DNA from: Arctopsyche grandis
Lineage: Eukaryota > Arthropoda > Insecta > Trichoptera > Hydropsychidae
Direction: 5' to 3'
DNA: 64,000 nucleotides
Assembly (NCBI RefSeq): GCF_051622035.1
Contig: NC_135359.1
Location: 19,677,501 to 19,741,500, forward strand
The notes beneath the pieces were generated by a model, which had not been told where the DNA came from, searched no databases, and worked only from the letters and a program-made list of their open reading frames with translations. A program made the translations under genes and the position numbers. Shown piece after piece: positions 1-13,745 of this stretch (position 1 is its first letter; each line of letters begins with the position of its first letter).

Positions 1-1544
1 TAATTTTACATGATTTGATTTTGATATTTTTCGATGAAATGTTTACTTCCACCAAAAACTACAGAAGTTTCTTTCAGAATTCTCTTGGCTATAATTGAGC
101 CGTTATATGTATTTGAGAGTAGCATAAGGCATAAGTATTTCGAGAAATATTTCGCAGAACATTAAATATAATGTTATGCATTTAACAATATTTAAACATT
201 CTGGTGGCCTATGGATACGTTTATCTTGCTTTTTAGAGATTCTGGAAATGTAGAATTAAAAGAAATGATAACAATTTGTGAATTAACTTGAATAGAAATA
301 CTGTTTTTGAAACTAAAAATTGGACTTCCGCCACTTTGAAATATAACGACTCAATTTTTAGATCCAAAAAACCTCAATATGAGTCCGCCCCTGTTTTAAA
401 AAATAAGTTTAATTTCCACTATATATGTATAGATATGGATAATTCGAACGATAACCGTTGTTCATATTTTGTCACCATGGAATGATTGACAATTGAATTA
501 ACTGGCTTCTTTGGGTCGGTGCTAGGCGGTCGGCTGGGATAAGTGCCTGAAAAGGGTTGTTGCACAATTAGTTCCAGGTGAAAAGAAAGGGAGTCTACCG
601 GAGAACTATAAGTGGTTATTTAAATCGAGTTAAGAACCACCGAACCGTGGTCACGAACGTACAAATGCGCACGCGCAACCGGGCAATGCGCATCATCACT
701 CTCGATTTCACTCTGGCCAATTTTCATTGCAAATTTTTCTCACTCATTATTTAGGCATGCCTCTATTTTTTTCATTCTTTTGATCTGAAACATTATTTAC
801 GCCCAACCCCCCTCGTTTAACCACCATAAATTTAAAAAGTCTGCGCGGTATGTTGCTTACTTTGAAGTATAGTCGTACTATTATACATATATCATCGCAT
901 TCATGAAACTGCATCAATCGCTTAGGTACGCTCCTCGTCGTTTTGTGTTTTATTTTTTGTTTTATTCTCTTCATTCATTCGTTGAGCGAATGCCAAAATT
1001 CGATCCCTCGTAGTATGTTATTGTCAATTCCGTTTCTCACAACTTATATTTTACTCGCGCGCCTATTTAACACTCTTTTCGCCGACAATATATTACACCT
1101 ATCTTCAAAGATGTTGTTTTGAAAAATGTTTCATTGAAATATTTACGAAAACTTACTGCATTTCTAATAAATATGTCGCATATGAAATTCAATGACATTG
1201 CATGTTTTCACGTTATTAATTATTTTGTTAAAACACTTTCAACGCAACTCTTTCCCAACCATTCTAGTAAATAGCTGATAGAAGAGCTTTAAACTAAATT
1301 CTACGCGATAAAATGTAATATGTAGATCTATAGGCGAATGTTTACACATCCTATAACATATTGAGTGTAATATGAGTAACGGTATTTGAATTATCTCCAA
1401 AACCCACATACACATTTTTCACACAAGTCATGAAAATGTAACGAGTGATCGATTCAATAGAGTTCAATTAGTCAAAAATCTCGAGGTAGAATTTTTACAT
1501 GATTATAAAACTTTTACAATTTCATTATTTATTTGACTAAATAT

Positions 1545-1775
1545 TGTTCTGTAAAGATAGGACGATCAGTGCACGCCGCCCAATTATCGCGCGGCACTCA
1601 TCGTCTAATCAGAGAGCCCAACTCATCGACCAATCGGAGAGCTCGGCTTACCGACCAATGAGCGAGCTCGAATAAACGATCAAACCCACACGACTTACAA
1701 AACATGTATACAAGCCGGCGGGCTATTCTCAGGGTTCATTCGGAACCTAGCTACCACCAGAAGAGCATCTATTAA
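1545..1775 (+). repeat. LTR-like block, relative of the 33 kb copy
   Basis: Three CCAAT-containing modules (CATCGACCAATCGGAGAGCT and variants, 1588-1680) then CATTCGGAACCTAGCTAC. It matches the promoter half of the other two copies; the 3' half is diverged. Confidence 0.42.
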
Positions 1776-3669
1776 ATATCTGAAATCTATCTGATTGTTT
1801 TCTTGTACCTCGACTTGACAACCCTTACCTTTGAATACTCTTCTATATACATAGTATATACCAAGACTCGCCAAACCAAATTCAATATTGTTTTGATGTT
1901 ATCCCCCCCCCCTTCCATCATTGAAAAAATTATGAACAGTCGTTTTGAATAATTGAGTATATACATTTGGCTTAGGGAACTCCTACTTTTCATCAAACGA
2001 TATACTCATGAAATTATGCGATGAATAGAAGCACGTCTTGCGAATGCAATGTAAGAAGAATAGTTAAGGAGTAAGGAGTTTGTCTGGTCACAGATGATGA
2101 TTTCGTATAGTCAGTGACGAGTGAACCGTATCCCAGCACGGGCCAGCCCTCCGGCTTCAACTCCTCCAAGTCCAAGTTGTTTTGCATAATGAACGGTGAG
2201 GGTTGAGCTCTGCCACGCGCTCACAAACAAGAAAATTATCCTCGCTTCTGTGCTAGACTCGTGTAAATCATTCAAGGACTCGAATTTAACAATGGAGGAA
2301 AGACGACTCAAACAGGAAGGAAGTGTCAGAAAGTCGAAAAATCGTGGCTTGTCCGTGTTGAGCGTAGCGAACTTTAAACACTACATAGATTAATTTCAAG
2401 ATATCTGTACTATTTGTATGTATTTAAATAATTCTGTTCCGTTATTAAATAAAATATTTGATTAGTCACTGGTTGAAACAGCGGTATAGTAACTTCTTTG
2501 ATCTAGTAGGGGCACAAACAAACAGCAGTTAAAGTAATGCATAGCTTTTTATGCACTATGAAAATAATAAGGAGGAAATGAATAATACAAATGCTTGTTG
2601 CATATTTTGAATTGAGTTTTTGTTTATAGTTTTTGAAACGCGTCGGTTTTGAAATTGAATTAATAGTGTCATTTCAGTGAGCGCATTTGTAAAGAAGAAA
2701 CCGTCACAAAATTGGATCGCCACTCTCAAAATAATGTGTAAAAATAATACGATTGAAGTAACTTGTAAATAGTGTTTCAGCGTACGTCGCTAATGATTCA
2801 GGGAATGTGAAAACTTCCGCAAGACTGCACGCGTTCTGATCTGTAGTTTCTTTTTAAAATTAACTCGTGTTTGAAAAATTAGTCAGAGTTTTGAACACAT
2901 GTTTTATTTCCGAGTGCTGGTTAATATTATTGTAAAGCAATGTTTACGTTTTGCGCGCGTGTTATGTAGAAAATTATCTAAAAATCAGCAATAGAAAAAG
3001 AACATAAAAATAGAAAATATACTAACACAGTGAACTACATGAATGAATGTATTAGGAAGCACATATACACTGTGTCTAATTTATATAAAGCATTTTTTAG
3101 AACGATAGTCCTCTTCGGATATGGAAGTCGGACGTGTCTAGCATCTGTTTGTACGAAGTTTTGTCTCAAGGCTCACGTGTACATCGCCATATACGTATTG
3201 TGAATAGGAAGGATGCGACACAATTGAATCGTTGAACTTTTAGCGAAATGCCGCAACAGCAGCAAATACCTAGCAGGTTCATAGAAGAAAGTATACTTAT
3301 GGGAATAATAATAAGAAGATGCATCCGAAGCGATGTAACGAAATTGCAACAACGAGCCGGGGAGTGCAACGGAAGAAGATTTATCTTGGCGTGCAATGGC
3401 GACAAAGGCAAAAGCCGCGAGACAAAATGCGAATAATTGCACGAAACTTGCACCGCACTGCACTTCGGGTTGCATTTGAAACGTGAAATCGGAACCGAAG
3501 CACGAATTGTCAAATGCCTGAAGTCAACTCAACCAACCACACATGTTGACTACAAAGTCGAGACAACCGATTTGAAATGACTACCTAATTCAAATTACTC
3601 TTGTCAAATATAAATTGAAATCATTTACCTTTTCCAACACCCTCTGGGTCATCCTTATACATACATATG

Positions 3670-3860
3670 GTAACCAGCAGAATATATCAATGATTAGCAT
3701 GCATTCAATCGTGTGGTCACGGGTTATATCTTCTATACCTGGCTTTGTTGCTGGCCAGACCTTGAATATGGGACACCAAGGTTGATCGTTTTCTTTCAGA
3801 GTTTGCCAATTTATCTGATTTCGATGAAAACGGTTCCAAAAAATTGGTAATGCTGTCCAA
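3670..3860 (+). mobile_element. tRNA-derived SINE fragment
   Basis: Plus-strand partial copy with TGCTGGCCAGACCTTG, GATCGTTTTCTTTCAGAGTTTGCC and TTTCGATGAAAACGGTTCC. The head is diverged and the tail is missing. Confidence 0.6.
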
Positions 3861-4410
3861 TTTCTCACAGAATTTGAGTTTACAGCATCTCAAATATGTT
3901 GATATCCGAAATTCTGCAAAAAATCGTCCAGAGATGTCTATATAATTTTAAATCAATTTTTTTGTAATTGGCCTTTAATAATACTTACAATACTTGTGTA
4001 CAATGTTTGACCATAGATGTTTAAAATATAAATAAATGGGTGTATACCTGTATAAATAAGTATAAACTCCACACAAACTTATAGGGAGGAGTATGTTGTG
4101 GCCTATAAATGCCATTTATAATATTCAAGTTCACTGACCCGTAATTGGGTGGTTATAATAATGCCATTTATAATCGGGAGTAATTAGAGCAGGGGGGGGG
4201 AGAGACGCTAATCGTGTCCTTCACTTGTGAAGTGGAAGCAGGAGTGTTCCCACTTTCCATTTTTCATTTAATTAGTCTGACCAATATGGACGACAAAATG
4301 TAGCTTTGCTTAGTCAATTCATCTCGCAACTATAGAAAAACAGGACAGTCTTCAAATAAATAGATTGCATAACGTCAAGTGTTATTATTATCACATCATA
4401 TTTTTGGGTT

Positions 4411-4662
4411 TGCTGCAAATGATTGCAAACCACCAGCCTGCATGCTCTTTCGCTGTTTTTTAACTAATTTTAACGGTTTGAATTTCAGCATGTACGAAAG
4501 ACGAGATATTCATGGGGTTGCGCAGTTGACATTTCGATGTACATTGATGATTGGCAATTCTTAAAATTGAGTTGGATCTTTCTGGCAAGTTTAAAATGGC
4601 AAAAGCCGAGACAAAAGTATGAAATGAGCATGCGGGCGCTTGGTTTGCAATCGTTTGTAGCG
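4411..4662. repeat. Inverted-repeat block, probable decayed MITE
   Basis: Arms at 4411-4448 (GCAAATGATTGCAAACCACC...CATGCTC) and 4626-4662 (GAGCATGCG..CTTGGTTTGCAATCGTTTG). Target duplication not found. Confidence 0.5.
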
Positions 4663-5614
4663 CAGGGGTCCATAGATGTCACCATGATATTTTATAAATT
4701 AGTTGAAATCTAGAATGAAGTTCTAGAAGTAGCGTAACCTGGGTAAAATTAGATCCCAGTTGCAAATTCTAGAACCTTTCATTAAAATTTGCCTTGTCTG
4801 CATGTTTCAGGCTAAAGAGCAAAGTCGGTTGATGACCGAATTATCTGAAATCGCTAAAGAATTAAAAATTCAACGTGTATCTCAGAGCTAGAGTAGCTCA
4901 CGTGGATCGTGCTCGGTTTACAAACGTCCAATACTCGTATGAGAGGTTACGCTATGTACATACATATGTATATATACATAAATACATTGTACATCCGCGA
5001 AGCTCTGAATTGGCGGATCCAACGATTGCGACAAATAAGGAACAATGGTGACTTCCTGCCCCACACACCTGTGCACAGGATCGGGAAGAATAACAACAAC
5101 AAAAAAGATTTTTTAAAAAGCTTCGATTTCCGCTTTCGCTTTCGTCTGAAAACACCCGTGAGAAGTTTACGACCTCGGTTGTCTCCGTTTTGCGAGAAAT
5201 TGCACATTTCGCAGCAGTGCTTTCTCTAAGCACGTTTCTGTCAGCTGTCACAACGACTTGACGACGCTCTCAACTACTCCTGTTAAATATTAATTCGTGA
5301 GATGTACATACATAAATGCGTTTTGATAAAACGCTAGCATATGATCTGATATAAGAGGATGGAAAACAGTACGAGTTTGCAATATAATGTTGCTCTGACT
5401 TTGATGCAAATCGAATGACCTAAGTTTCATATTAACAAACTGGTACAAAATTATCGACAAGATTTCAGGGACTTCATCAGCCTTATTTATTTCGACACTT
5501 GCAACCGCAAAACGTTTGACATCTATGATGGGAAAGATTGACGTAAAAAATGGATTTGCTTGATTTTGTAGACATAATTAGAGAATTTCTTAAAATCGTC
5601 TCATTTCCAATGGG

Positions 5615-5755
5615 GGTGGATCAGCAAAGATCGGCGTTGGGACGTTGGGACGACGTTTCGCACAAAAATGGTTCACCATTGTCAATTACTATTTTCAAAC
5701 ATGCTTTGTTACTCTCTTGCTTTGTTAATTAATGAAGTGGTCTATTGTTATTTTA
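5615..5755. repeat. Dispersed repeat, copy 1
   Basis: Contains ATGGTTCACCATTGTCAA, CTCTCTTGCTTTG and GTGGTCTATTGTTATTTTAAA in this order. The same order is seen at 5796-5918 and 51282-51418. Confidence 0.7.
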
Positions 5756-5795
5756 AAAGCACCAAGCTAACCCCTAAGTTTCGTTATAAGCAAAT

Positions 5796-5918
5796 ATTGG
5801 CGTTGGTATGATGCTTTTGGCACAACAAATGGTTCACTATTGTCAAATATGATTTTTTGCTCTCTTGCTTTGAACACTAATAGAGTGGTCTATTGTTATT
5901 TGAAAAGCACCCAGAAAA
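5796..5918. repeat. Dispersed repeat, copy 2 (tandem to copy 1)
   Basis: ATGGTTCACTATTGTCAAAT, GCTCTCTTGCTTTG, GTGGTCTATTGTTATTTGAA, AAGCACCCAG. Direct repeat of the preceding copy about 175 bp away. Confidence 0.7.
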
Positions 5919-6284
5919 CGCACAAAACTTATCATAAATTAAAAATCAAAGATAAACTTAAACCTATTTTTATTTTCACTTGACAGTTATTTGAATACAT
6001 ATGCATGATATTTATTTAAAATAATCCCTTCAAAAACCAAAAATTCTTCAAAGCAATCAATTACTTTAATTAATTAAATTAAGTTGAGTAATTGATTAAA
6101 ATAATAATAAATAGCCGTCAATTAATTTACATATATTATATTGAATTTTTGGAACGAATTGGTTAGATAAATCAATAACGGCAGATACCGGTACTATCAG
6201 TAGTGGTTTTTTTTTGTCCAAAGCTCATCTTTGCTGATGAGTATCTATAGTCTAATCATTACATCACTTTACAAAATCAATAAA

Positions 6285-6376
6285 AGTCTATTCATATTAG
6301 CATATATGATGTACCAAAGAATACTTTCCGAACTTGCTGGTTACGTGCAGTTGATGGTACTAATACGAATAGACCT
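6285..6376. mobile_element. Short MITE related to the Harbinger element at 43 kb
   Basis: The ends AGTCTATTCATATTAG and the complement of AGGTCTATTCGTATTAGTAC form inverted repeats. The interior GTACCAAAGAATACTTTCCG also occurs near the right end of the 43000-43879 element (43804-43823), so this is a small deletion derivative. Confidence 0.7.
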
Positions 6377-7449
6377 TAAATCGATCAATCTGAAATAAGC
6401 GATGTGTATTAAAACCGAAAAATCCTAAGAAGATTTGCATTTATTAACAAATAAGAATATTTTGCACTATTTGGTTGCTGTTATCTAAACTCATGTGCCT
6501 ACTATATAGGCTTCTTATAAATATGTATAAAATTTTCTCACGAGGAAAATTTCCAATACGACTTGACCAAAGTGTTTTCTTTCATATAATTGAAACAATT
6601 GTACAAGGTAATTATAATAAGCTCATAGTGAAAGCAAAATGCGAAAAGTGATCATTTCCGTAGAGGAAATTGATAAATGCTCAACGTTCGCACAATCTGG
6701 GTCGTATTATGCGTACGTACATATGTTTGCAAAAAATTCGCACTAAATAGTCTTAAAATAAAAGCTCAACGATTGTCGGAAGTCGATAAGACACAGCCAA
6801 GCTTAATCACCGGCAAACACTCATTAGCGACACCACGTCCGTTTAAATTGTAATTATACGTTGAGGCATGCCATGATATACCCAGTAGGTGTGTATTTTT
6901 TGGCGTTGAGATACAATTGTAAAAATTCGATCCAATTAGAGCGGTATAAAGTAAGTAATGTGGATGAGAGTGGTTTGTCGGTCGGCTTGTCTGGTCCGAC
7001 TGAAATAGCCAGCTGAAGAGTTAAAAAGCCGCTCGAAAATAGATCGAAACGGGCCCCGACACACGTAATCATCATTAAACTGCTCTTGTGCGTTTGTCTG
7101 TGAAATAAATAATAACAATATAGATATGTGTATGTACATATATGTAGGTGAAAAAAAAGAGGAACGGGGTCCTCATCGTCTAAGGAAGTGGTGAACAGAT
7201 GCTAGACAACCCGGCAGGGCACTCGTGTCACAAATAGACCCCGGACTGGGAGGGTTAGCACTAATTTCAACCCTTTTTTCGAAGGTTGTGTGTCATTCCA
7301 CTCGTCGGTCGTTAATCATACTAAGATATTTGGGGTACATGTTCACGTTGGTCGAACATGAAACGATGAGTGAATATGTATCTGGATTCTAGTACAGCTT
7401 TTTCATCTGACAAAGACGTTTTTCCCAAGTTTTAAATGTATCAGAAACT

Positions 7450-7560
7450 AATACGTGACACGCTGGTCAGACTTGGATATTATTGACAACAATTCGATCG
7501 TTTCCTATCAGAGTTTGCCAATTTATATGATAATAACTGTCTAATTTATACAAATTCATA
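7450..7560 (+). mobile_element. tRNA-derived SINE body fragment
   Basis: Contains CGCTGGTCAGACTTGGATAT and GATCGTTTCCTATCAGAGTT only; no head or tail. Confidence 0.55.
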
Positions 7561-7569
7561 TACTTATAT

Positions 7570-8260
7570 CATCACCATCCATGCTGGGTGAAGACCTCTC
7601 AAAGACGCTTCCACTAGTCTTTTTTGCGCAACTCTTGTCCATATCATCTAGGTCTGACAAGAGAGGGGTACCAGTCGATGCTTTTGACCAGGGCCCCGGT
7701 CATATTTTATAACATTTAAAATATGACCGGGTGTAATTTTTATGCCAAAAACTAATAATTAAAAACCCGGGAAAAAACAACTCGCACTAATTAAAAACAT
7801 AAATAAAATTGTCTTACGTATGTATGGGTAATGAAAAAAAAGTTCGTAGTACAACAGGGCCCGGATTTTCTTTTGGCATCTCTGATCTCACCCCATACAT
7901 TTTCCAAATAAATCATCTTCCTTTCACCCTTTTACATTCATTCTGGTAGCATTCGAACACTTCTTTCGTTCATTCTTCTAGCTATACGACCCACTCATTG
8001 CCATTTCAATCTCTTCACTCTCTCCACTATATCAAATACTACCACTTGTCATACTTATCACCCACGTATTCCGTCTCCTATCTCTTTTTTATATGCCGAG
8101 AAAACAGCGTTACATACTTTGATTGCATTGAACTTTGTGAAAAATTATGGCGTTAAATGTCCAAGTTTCATATCCATACGTCATCACTGGTAAAATACAA
8201 TGATGGAAGATCTTTTTCTTCAAACATTCATTCGCCAGAATGCACTCCATCCACATTTCA
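7570..8260 (-). pseudogene. LINE remnant related to the 18.2 kb copy
   Basis: The minus strand carries GAGATTGAAATGGCAATGAG near 7998-8017, matching the WAGHVAR block coding region at 18254. Flanking text (7900-8250) is also related to 24240-24450. Heavily decayed. Confidence 0.55.
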
Positions 8261-8405
8261 TACGTCTCATTATTTCCTTTTCCCTAAATGTATATGTATA
8301 ATTACTAATTCTACTGTTTAATCATCTAATATGAAATTGTATAAGAGGCCAATAATTGTAAAACTGTAGAAAATACATCCAGTGCATTTTACATCTCAAT
8401 ATAAT

Positions 8406-8876
8406 TAGCCAGCAGCGTGGCTCGGTCGTTAAGCTTCTGCTTAACACTGAGAGGCGCCGAGTTCGATCCCTTGAGCTGACCTCGATTGAAAAAGAATTTT
8501 TCTGAGTATATCTGTAATGCTGCTGGTCAGACCAGGATTTGTGACTCCTGGTTGATCGTTTCCTATCAGAGTTTGCCAATTTTCTCTGATTTCATTGTTG
8601 AAACGATTCCCGATTAAAAATTGGCTAAAAATCCTTCCTACCCACTATGTCACCACTATTTGAGTATGATTAATGTAAATATTACAATAAAAATGTATGT
8701 ACAATTCATAGATGTCTCGTTAATTGTCGAGTTTGTCAGTGTCTCGTAATTTAGCGACTTATGTATATAATAAAAAATGCTGCATTGTTTGTAATTTGGC
8801 CAGGAAGGCGCATTGGGGTTTACCTGTAATGCCTTCCTGGTATGAAATAAAATAAAAATAAATAAAAAAAAAAAAT
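8406..8876 (+). mobile_element. tRNA-derived SINE with long LINE-like tail
   Basis: The tRNA-like head has a box A-like GTGGCTCGGTCGTTAAGC and box B-like GAGTTCGATCCC. It is followed by the family body TGCTGGTCAGAC, GTTTCCTATCAGAGTTTGCC and TTTCATTGTTGAAACG, then a tail GGCCAGGAAGGCGCATTGG...CTTCCTGG ending in ATAAA-type repeats. The most complete copy in the window. Confidence 0.82.
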
Positions 8877-9786
8877 AATATATGTGTATGTATTCAAATA
8901 TTGTATTAGTATTCAACTGTCAAACTAATAGCGAAGAAAATGAATCTCCAATGTCTTACAGGTTCAAAGCTTAATTAAGCTAATATTCAAACTTTAGACT
9001 TCTAGTTTTGTCCTTTGTACGTTTAGTATGAACAAACTACAGCTTTTATAATTCGTTGGAGGAAATAATGTTCTTAAAAATAGTACGGAAACTCAAAAAA
9101 GCCGCCATATGTGAGCGTGGTTTTTTTCGTACGTGTCCCGGTTTTATTTTTGAATTTCAACCCTTTTTTGCGAACGCCTCATTTCCTAAGGAAAGGGGTG
9201 AAATTAAAGCTCAACGGGGGATGGATAACGAATTTCGCAATAGCTGTAGCTTATGGTGGGAAATGAAAAAAAAAGAAACAAAAATAAAAACAAATGACAT
9301 CTGTTTAAATTGAACCACTCATAAAAACTATGCTTGTGAGCTATTTTTGAATTTATTTTATTTTCTTATTTATATTTAACTAAATTTTGCACGTATAGGT
9401 ACGTACATATGTATGTACTTACAATGTTTGATGCGTAAGTAACTAAACATGTGATTTTGTGAATTGAGATATGTGTCAGTGCAATTTTATTATTAACTTA
9501 ATTAAACACCAGATTATGGATGAAATTAAGTCCTGTTTCGACTGGTAAATAATTCGTAATGAATATTTGAAATTTCTCGTCGCGATCTTTGCCAAATTTT
9601 TCCCACGGGATTGCACGCCCGGCATCCAAACATTAATTGTTCTTCCCGACACTCGTCACCAACATTCTCGCTGACCAGAAGTTACCAATGTCTAGTCGGA
9701 AATTTAATTGTTAATATTTATCAAAAAATGCACTCTTAATTAAGTACGAACAGCGTGGGAATATTGTCATAATAGTAGTAAATCTT

Positions 9787-9893
9787 ATACCGGGATGACA
9801 CGCCACAAGTGCACTCAGACCGAGTTCACTAATTTGGTCACTTGGACATTACTCGTAACGTGGCAGCCTTCGAGTATCGGGTTAGCCCGGTAT
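9787..9893. mobile_element. Small inverted-repeat element
   Basis: Begins ATACCGGGATGACACG and ends GGTTAGCCCGGTAT. A related internal sequence (complement of GTGCACTC...GTTCACTAATTTG) occurs near 20660-20760, so at least two copies are present. Class not assigned. Confidence 0.45.
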
Positions 9894-11020
9894 CAGTGAT
9901 GTCACTTTCCAATAAAAATGTATCGAAGTTTAAGCAATTCATACGTGCAAACATCTTTTGTATCAAATTCGTTCAAACTTCGGAATCATTTTTTAACATC
10001 ATTCGTTATCGAGGAATTTATTTTGTTACACTATTTAATAAGATTGAATAGATCTGGCGAACTGCGAGATCCGATATTTGTCTTTTACAAGTTCAGACCT
10101 GTGCTCAACGATGAGATCAGCCTCAGTCGGTTGTTCTGTGAGAAAAGCAGTGATGATACATACACACAAACATGAAAATAAAATCAAACAAGACAGTCAA
10201 ATTACGATAAATAGCAACTTTACATAATTACGCTTGACACTAGGAAGGTCGACGACATTGATTCGCTCGTTCGTTATCTAATCGATACGACCATTTTTTA
10301 TACGTGGTAAAAATGCAATTATGTCGATTCAATTTACAAGTCAAGGTTTTTTGTGTTTGTTTTCGGGTGCATTGACTGCGACCGTGAGACAACGTAGCTG
10401 ACATATCAGTTTGGCTTTAGATTCTGATAATGTCTCTGACACATAAATTTATAACAGATCGACGTTGATTGTTTGTGTTTCCTCCTATGTTCTATTAATC
10501 ATTGGAATTAAAGTCCTAACTCACGTGCGTTCCATAAGAAATCACCAGGTGATCGCAGGCTCGAGTTCGTGCCTGAATACTGATAGACCACCACCACAGG
10601 CGCATTTAATTATTTTTAAGCAAATAAAAATAACAAAAAAAATCGAATGAAACCCTGCGTTCAAGGGTCAGACCTCATTTATCAGACACAATTTTATTAT
10701 TGTCCCACCGAACTAATTTTAATTAAAATTTTGATAATTTCAAAGAATTCAACACGTCGACAAACTAGCAATTAAAGTATTAATTTTATAGTCTTTAAAT
10801 ATGGATTGCAAAAGTAGTAATTTCGCTTTTAAACTGTATATAATTAGTTTCCTTTCGCGCTAATTGTACAAATTATAATTTGTCAGCCCCGTCGAATTAA
10901 TACTGTCAATTATTAAAGCAATATAAAAAATACAAATATGTACCAATATTTATATCAATGATTTTTATTCAACACCATTTTATCTCCAGATCTAAGACAT
11001 ACAATCGACCCTCCTATGAC

Positions 11021-11685
11021 TAGGGTGACAATACGTCCCTTTTTGGACAGTCCCATTTTTACGTGCTTTGTGTTCGTCCTGTCGATGTCGTAAATTGTAT
11101 GATTTGTTCCGTTTTATTTTTGTTTCTTCAAATCAATTTGTCTCCCCAAAATAAAAGAAAAAAAGATATATACATACATATATGTATACATATGTTAAAT
11201 GATTCGTTTGACATGTTTCTGAAAAAAAAATCGCTTAGTGCTATGATTTTTATCATAATAATTATTTTTAAATTAGCATACAATGCAATATTCTTTATAA
11301 AATTATATTATTTTACAAAATAAGAAATTAAAATTAGAAATGTAAAATTTTCAGTTGCACATAATTTTTGAAATAAAAAAAACCGAGAATACCTTTATGG
11401 GAAATTTGTAATTATTATTATTATTATTTGAAATTTTACACGTTCCAGAAAAAAATTCAGCCTGTGGCGCGTGAATATCAAATGTTATATTTGATATTAT
11501 CTTGTTTCTAATTTCCTTGTTCACAAGAAATATACATTCTGTAAAAAAAAAAAATATCCTTGAAAAAATAAATAAATATTGAAGGAAAAATTATACAATT
11601 TTTGGACATCTTTTTTAAATAGGTGGGGGGGATAATTTTTTTGCGGAGCGCCCCGATTTGAGTCTTGGGAAGTATGGTCACCCTA
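11021..11685. mobile_element. Inverted-repeat element, hAT-like ends
   Basis: Begins TAGGGTGACAATACGTCCC and ends with the complement of TAGGGTGACCATACTTCCC. The 8-base flanks CCTATGAC and CCTGTCAT agree at five positions, which is only a weak target duplication. No open reading frame of note. Confidence 0.6.
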
Positions 11686-13459
11686 CCTGTCATACTGTAT
11701 CGGTTCAACAAATGGGTTTTAAGAAATCGACGAAATGAAAATAAAAAATAATTAATATGTAGGAGCATCTTTTTTTCTTAAAATTTAAATATTTTTCTTC
11801 TCCCTTCTTAATTTTATTTCGTTTACTCTCGAAACAGATGTAGCGTGTTATATAGAAGGATTGGCTGTACATTTGTTTTGAACGTACATATTAACTGATT
11901 GACGAAAAAATGATTCAATGATAAATAATAATACATTAATTAATAAATCTGATACAAAGCGTGTAACAAAAATATCATGATGCTTCCTCAGACATTTTAA
12001 AAAACGTGATGGATGAAGTCTTATGTCGACGAGTGAGATTTCTGTTGAATTCAAATGATATTACATATGTAGGTACATATCTAGTCGATCGGATTCCCCC
12101 GAAAGCACATCCGTGGGAAAGGCGAGATGCAGACTGCATCCAAAGGCGACCCACAGCGAACCGACAGTGTAAAGGAGATAATAAAGTTATAAACAAATAC
12201 GTATATATTTTATAAATATTTATCAGCCGGTGTCGTAAAGTATTAATTGTGTCGGGTGAATTCACGCGCGCTAGGTTCCCACGTCATTACGAATTCAAGA
12301 CTTGAATCCGCGGCATTAATTCACCGAAACGATGTCAATTCCGAAAACATTATAATACATTTACGGCAGGCGCCGCTTAATGTTATCACGATCGCCTTTA
12401 CATTTTGTAGCATCTGAAATTCTGTACTTTGCCCCTAGACGGAATTCTGAAATTTACCCAGACGAATATTTCAAAATTAGTGACTGACAAGTCCAGATTG
12501 GAAAGATTTGACCGATTTAATTTGCGCAATTGTACAAGATTGGCTTATTGTATGTACAAGACACTAAATATGTAAAAAGAGTAAAATTCTACATATATAC
12601 GAATCATTGTAAATGTGTTTGTGATAACGAAGCAGTATCCACTCGTTATTAAAACTTCCAGTAAGAATGAATCAAGTATTATAAAACAATTTCAATCTTA
12701 TTGCATCTGAACGTTTCTACAACTTAATTTCCGACAGCTATTGAAGGATATTGTAATTCCAATGTCAAGCACTTGAGACATTTATACATACAATCACTCT
12801 TTAGAATCATTTTATTTTCCTACCTACTATTTCGTCATATACATACATAATATGTAGTTATATGATAAAATAACTATTTTGTATATATGTACATACATAT
12901 TTATATAAGATATAGTGTGAAAAAGTTAAAGCTATAGGCTACAATCGTCTCTACAGTTTTTTTTTTAATTTTTAAAAATGTGAGTGACGATTATATTTCA
13001 CTATCGACTAAGCGGAAACAATTGAAATCTCTATCGGGGGCCTAAATTCGCAAAATGGCAAAGTTTCAAAGCGATCGGAAGAGTGAAACTAATATAAACC
13101 TTGCAATAATAATACAATAATAAAAACCTTGAGATGTAATAAGAATAGAGGGGCCCTTACAAATAAATAATTGTTGTCAATTTTACGCTACATCGCACGG
13201 AATACAATCGGATCAATTTACTTATAGAAATGTATCCCATGTTGTTTATTGTGTGTTTTTGAATGTATTATGCAATTTTTACCGATGCTTGCCCATCTTG
13301 CGAGTAATATAAACAAACAGAGAAGTTTTTATCGCACATACGTCGACCAGCAAGCGTCAAATACGACTGATGCTAAAATTATTTAGATCTGTCCGTGGAC
13401 AGAATGTCACTTGACAACAAAAGAACACCTAAAGCCACTTCTATTGATAATACATTTCT

Positions 13460-13745
13460 CTGCCTTCAACTGCTATAATAACACTAATGGAACACTTCGC
13501 CAAGTGGAAAATTAATCAATCTAAAACAAACGCGATCTTCTTTAGTGTAAGAAAACATAAGCTAAGTTCAAATCTGAAAATCCCATGTGGATTAAGTCTG
13601 AAATGACATTTAATCAAATATTTTATTTCTGAAATCAGAAATAAAATATTTGGGAGAAACGTTAAATAAGAAAATGCGATGGGTTTCCCTCATAGAGGCG
13701 GCGAAATGCGCACTTACTAATAATCTATTTACTGACCGAATAAAT
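13460..13745 (+). pseudogene. Non-LTR retrotransposon RT C-terminal remnant
   Basis: With frame changes this reads HFAKWKINQSKTNAIFFS and then YLGETLNKKMRWVSLIEAA, the conserved block after the reverse-transcriptase catalytic region of Jockey-like LINEs. Too short and broken to be active. Confidence 0.65.
13615..13652. repeat. Perfect 18-bp inverted repeat with 2-base centre
   Basis: CAAATATTTTATTTCTGA followed by AA and the exact complement. It lies inside the LINE remnant at 13460. Confidence 0.9.

Noticed and set aside
3166-3513. 115-codon minus-strand frame
   Set aside because: Overlaps open frames in two other registers, has no signal or domain I recognise and no splice partners.
8400-8600. 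Possible tRNA gene at 8.4 kb
   Set aside because: Box A/B-like motifs are present but the cloverleaf does not close and the sequence continues into the SINE body.
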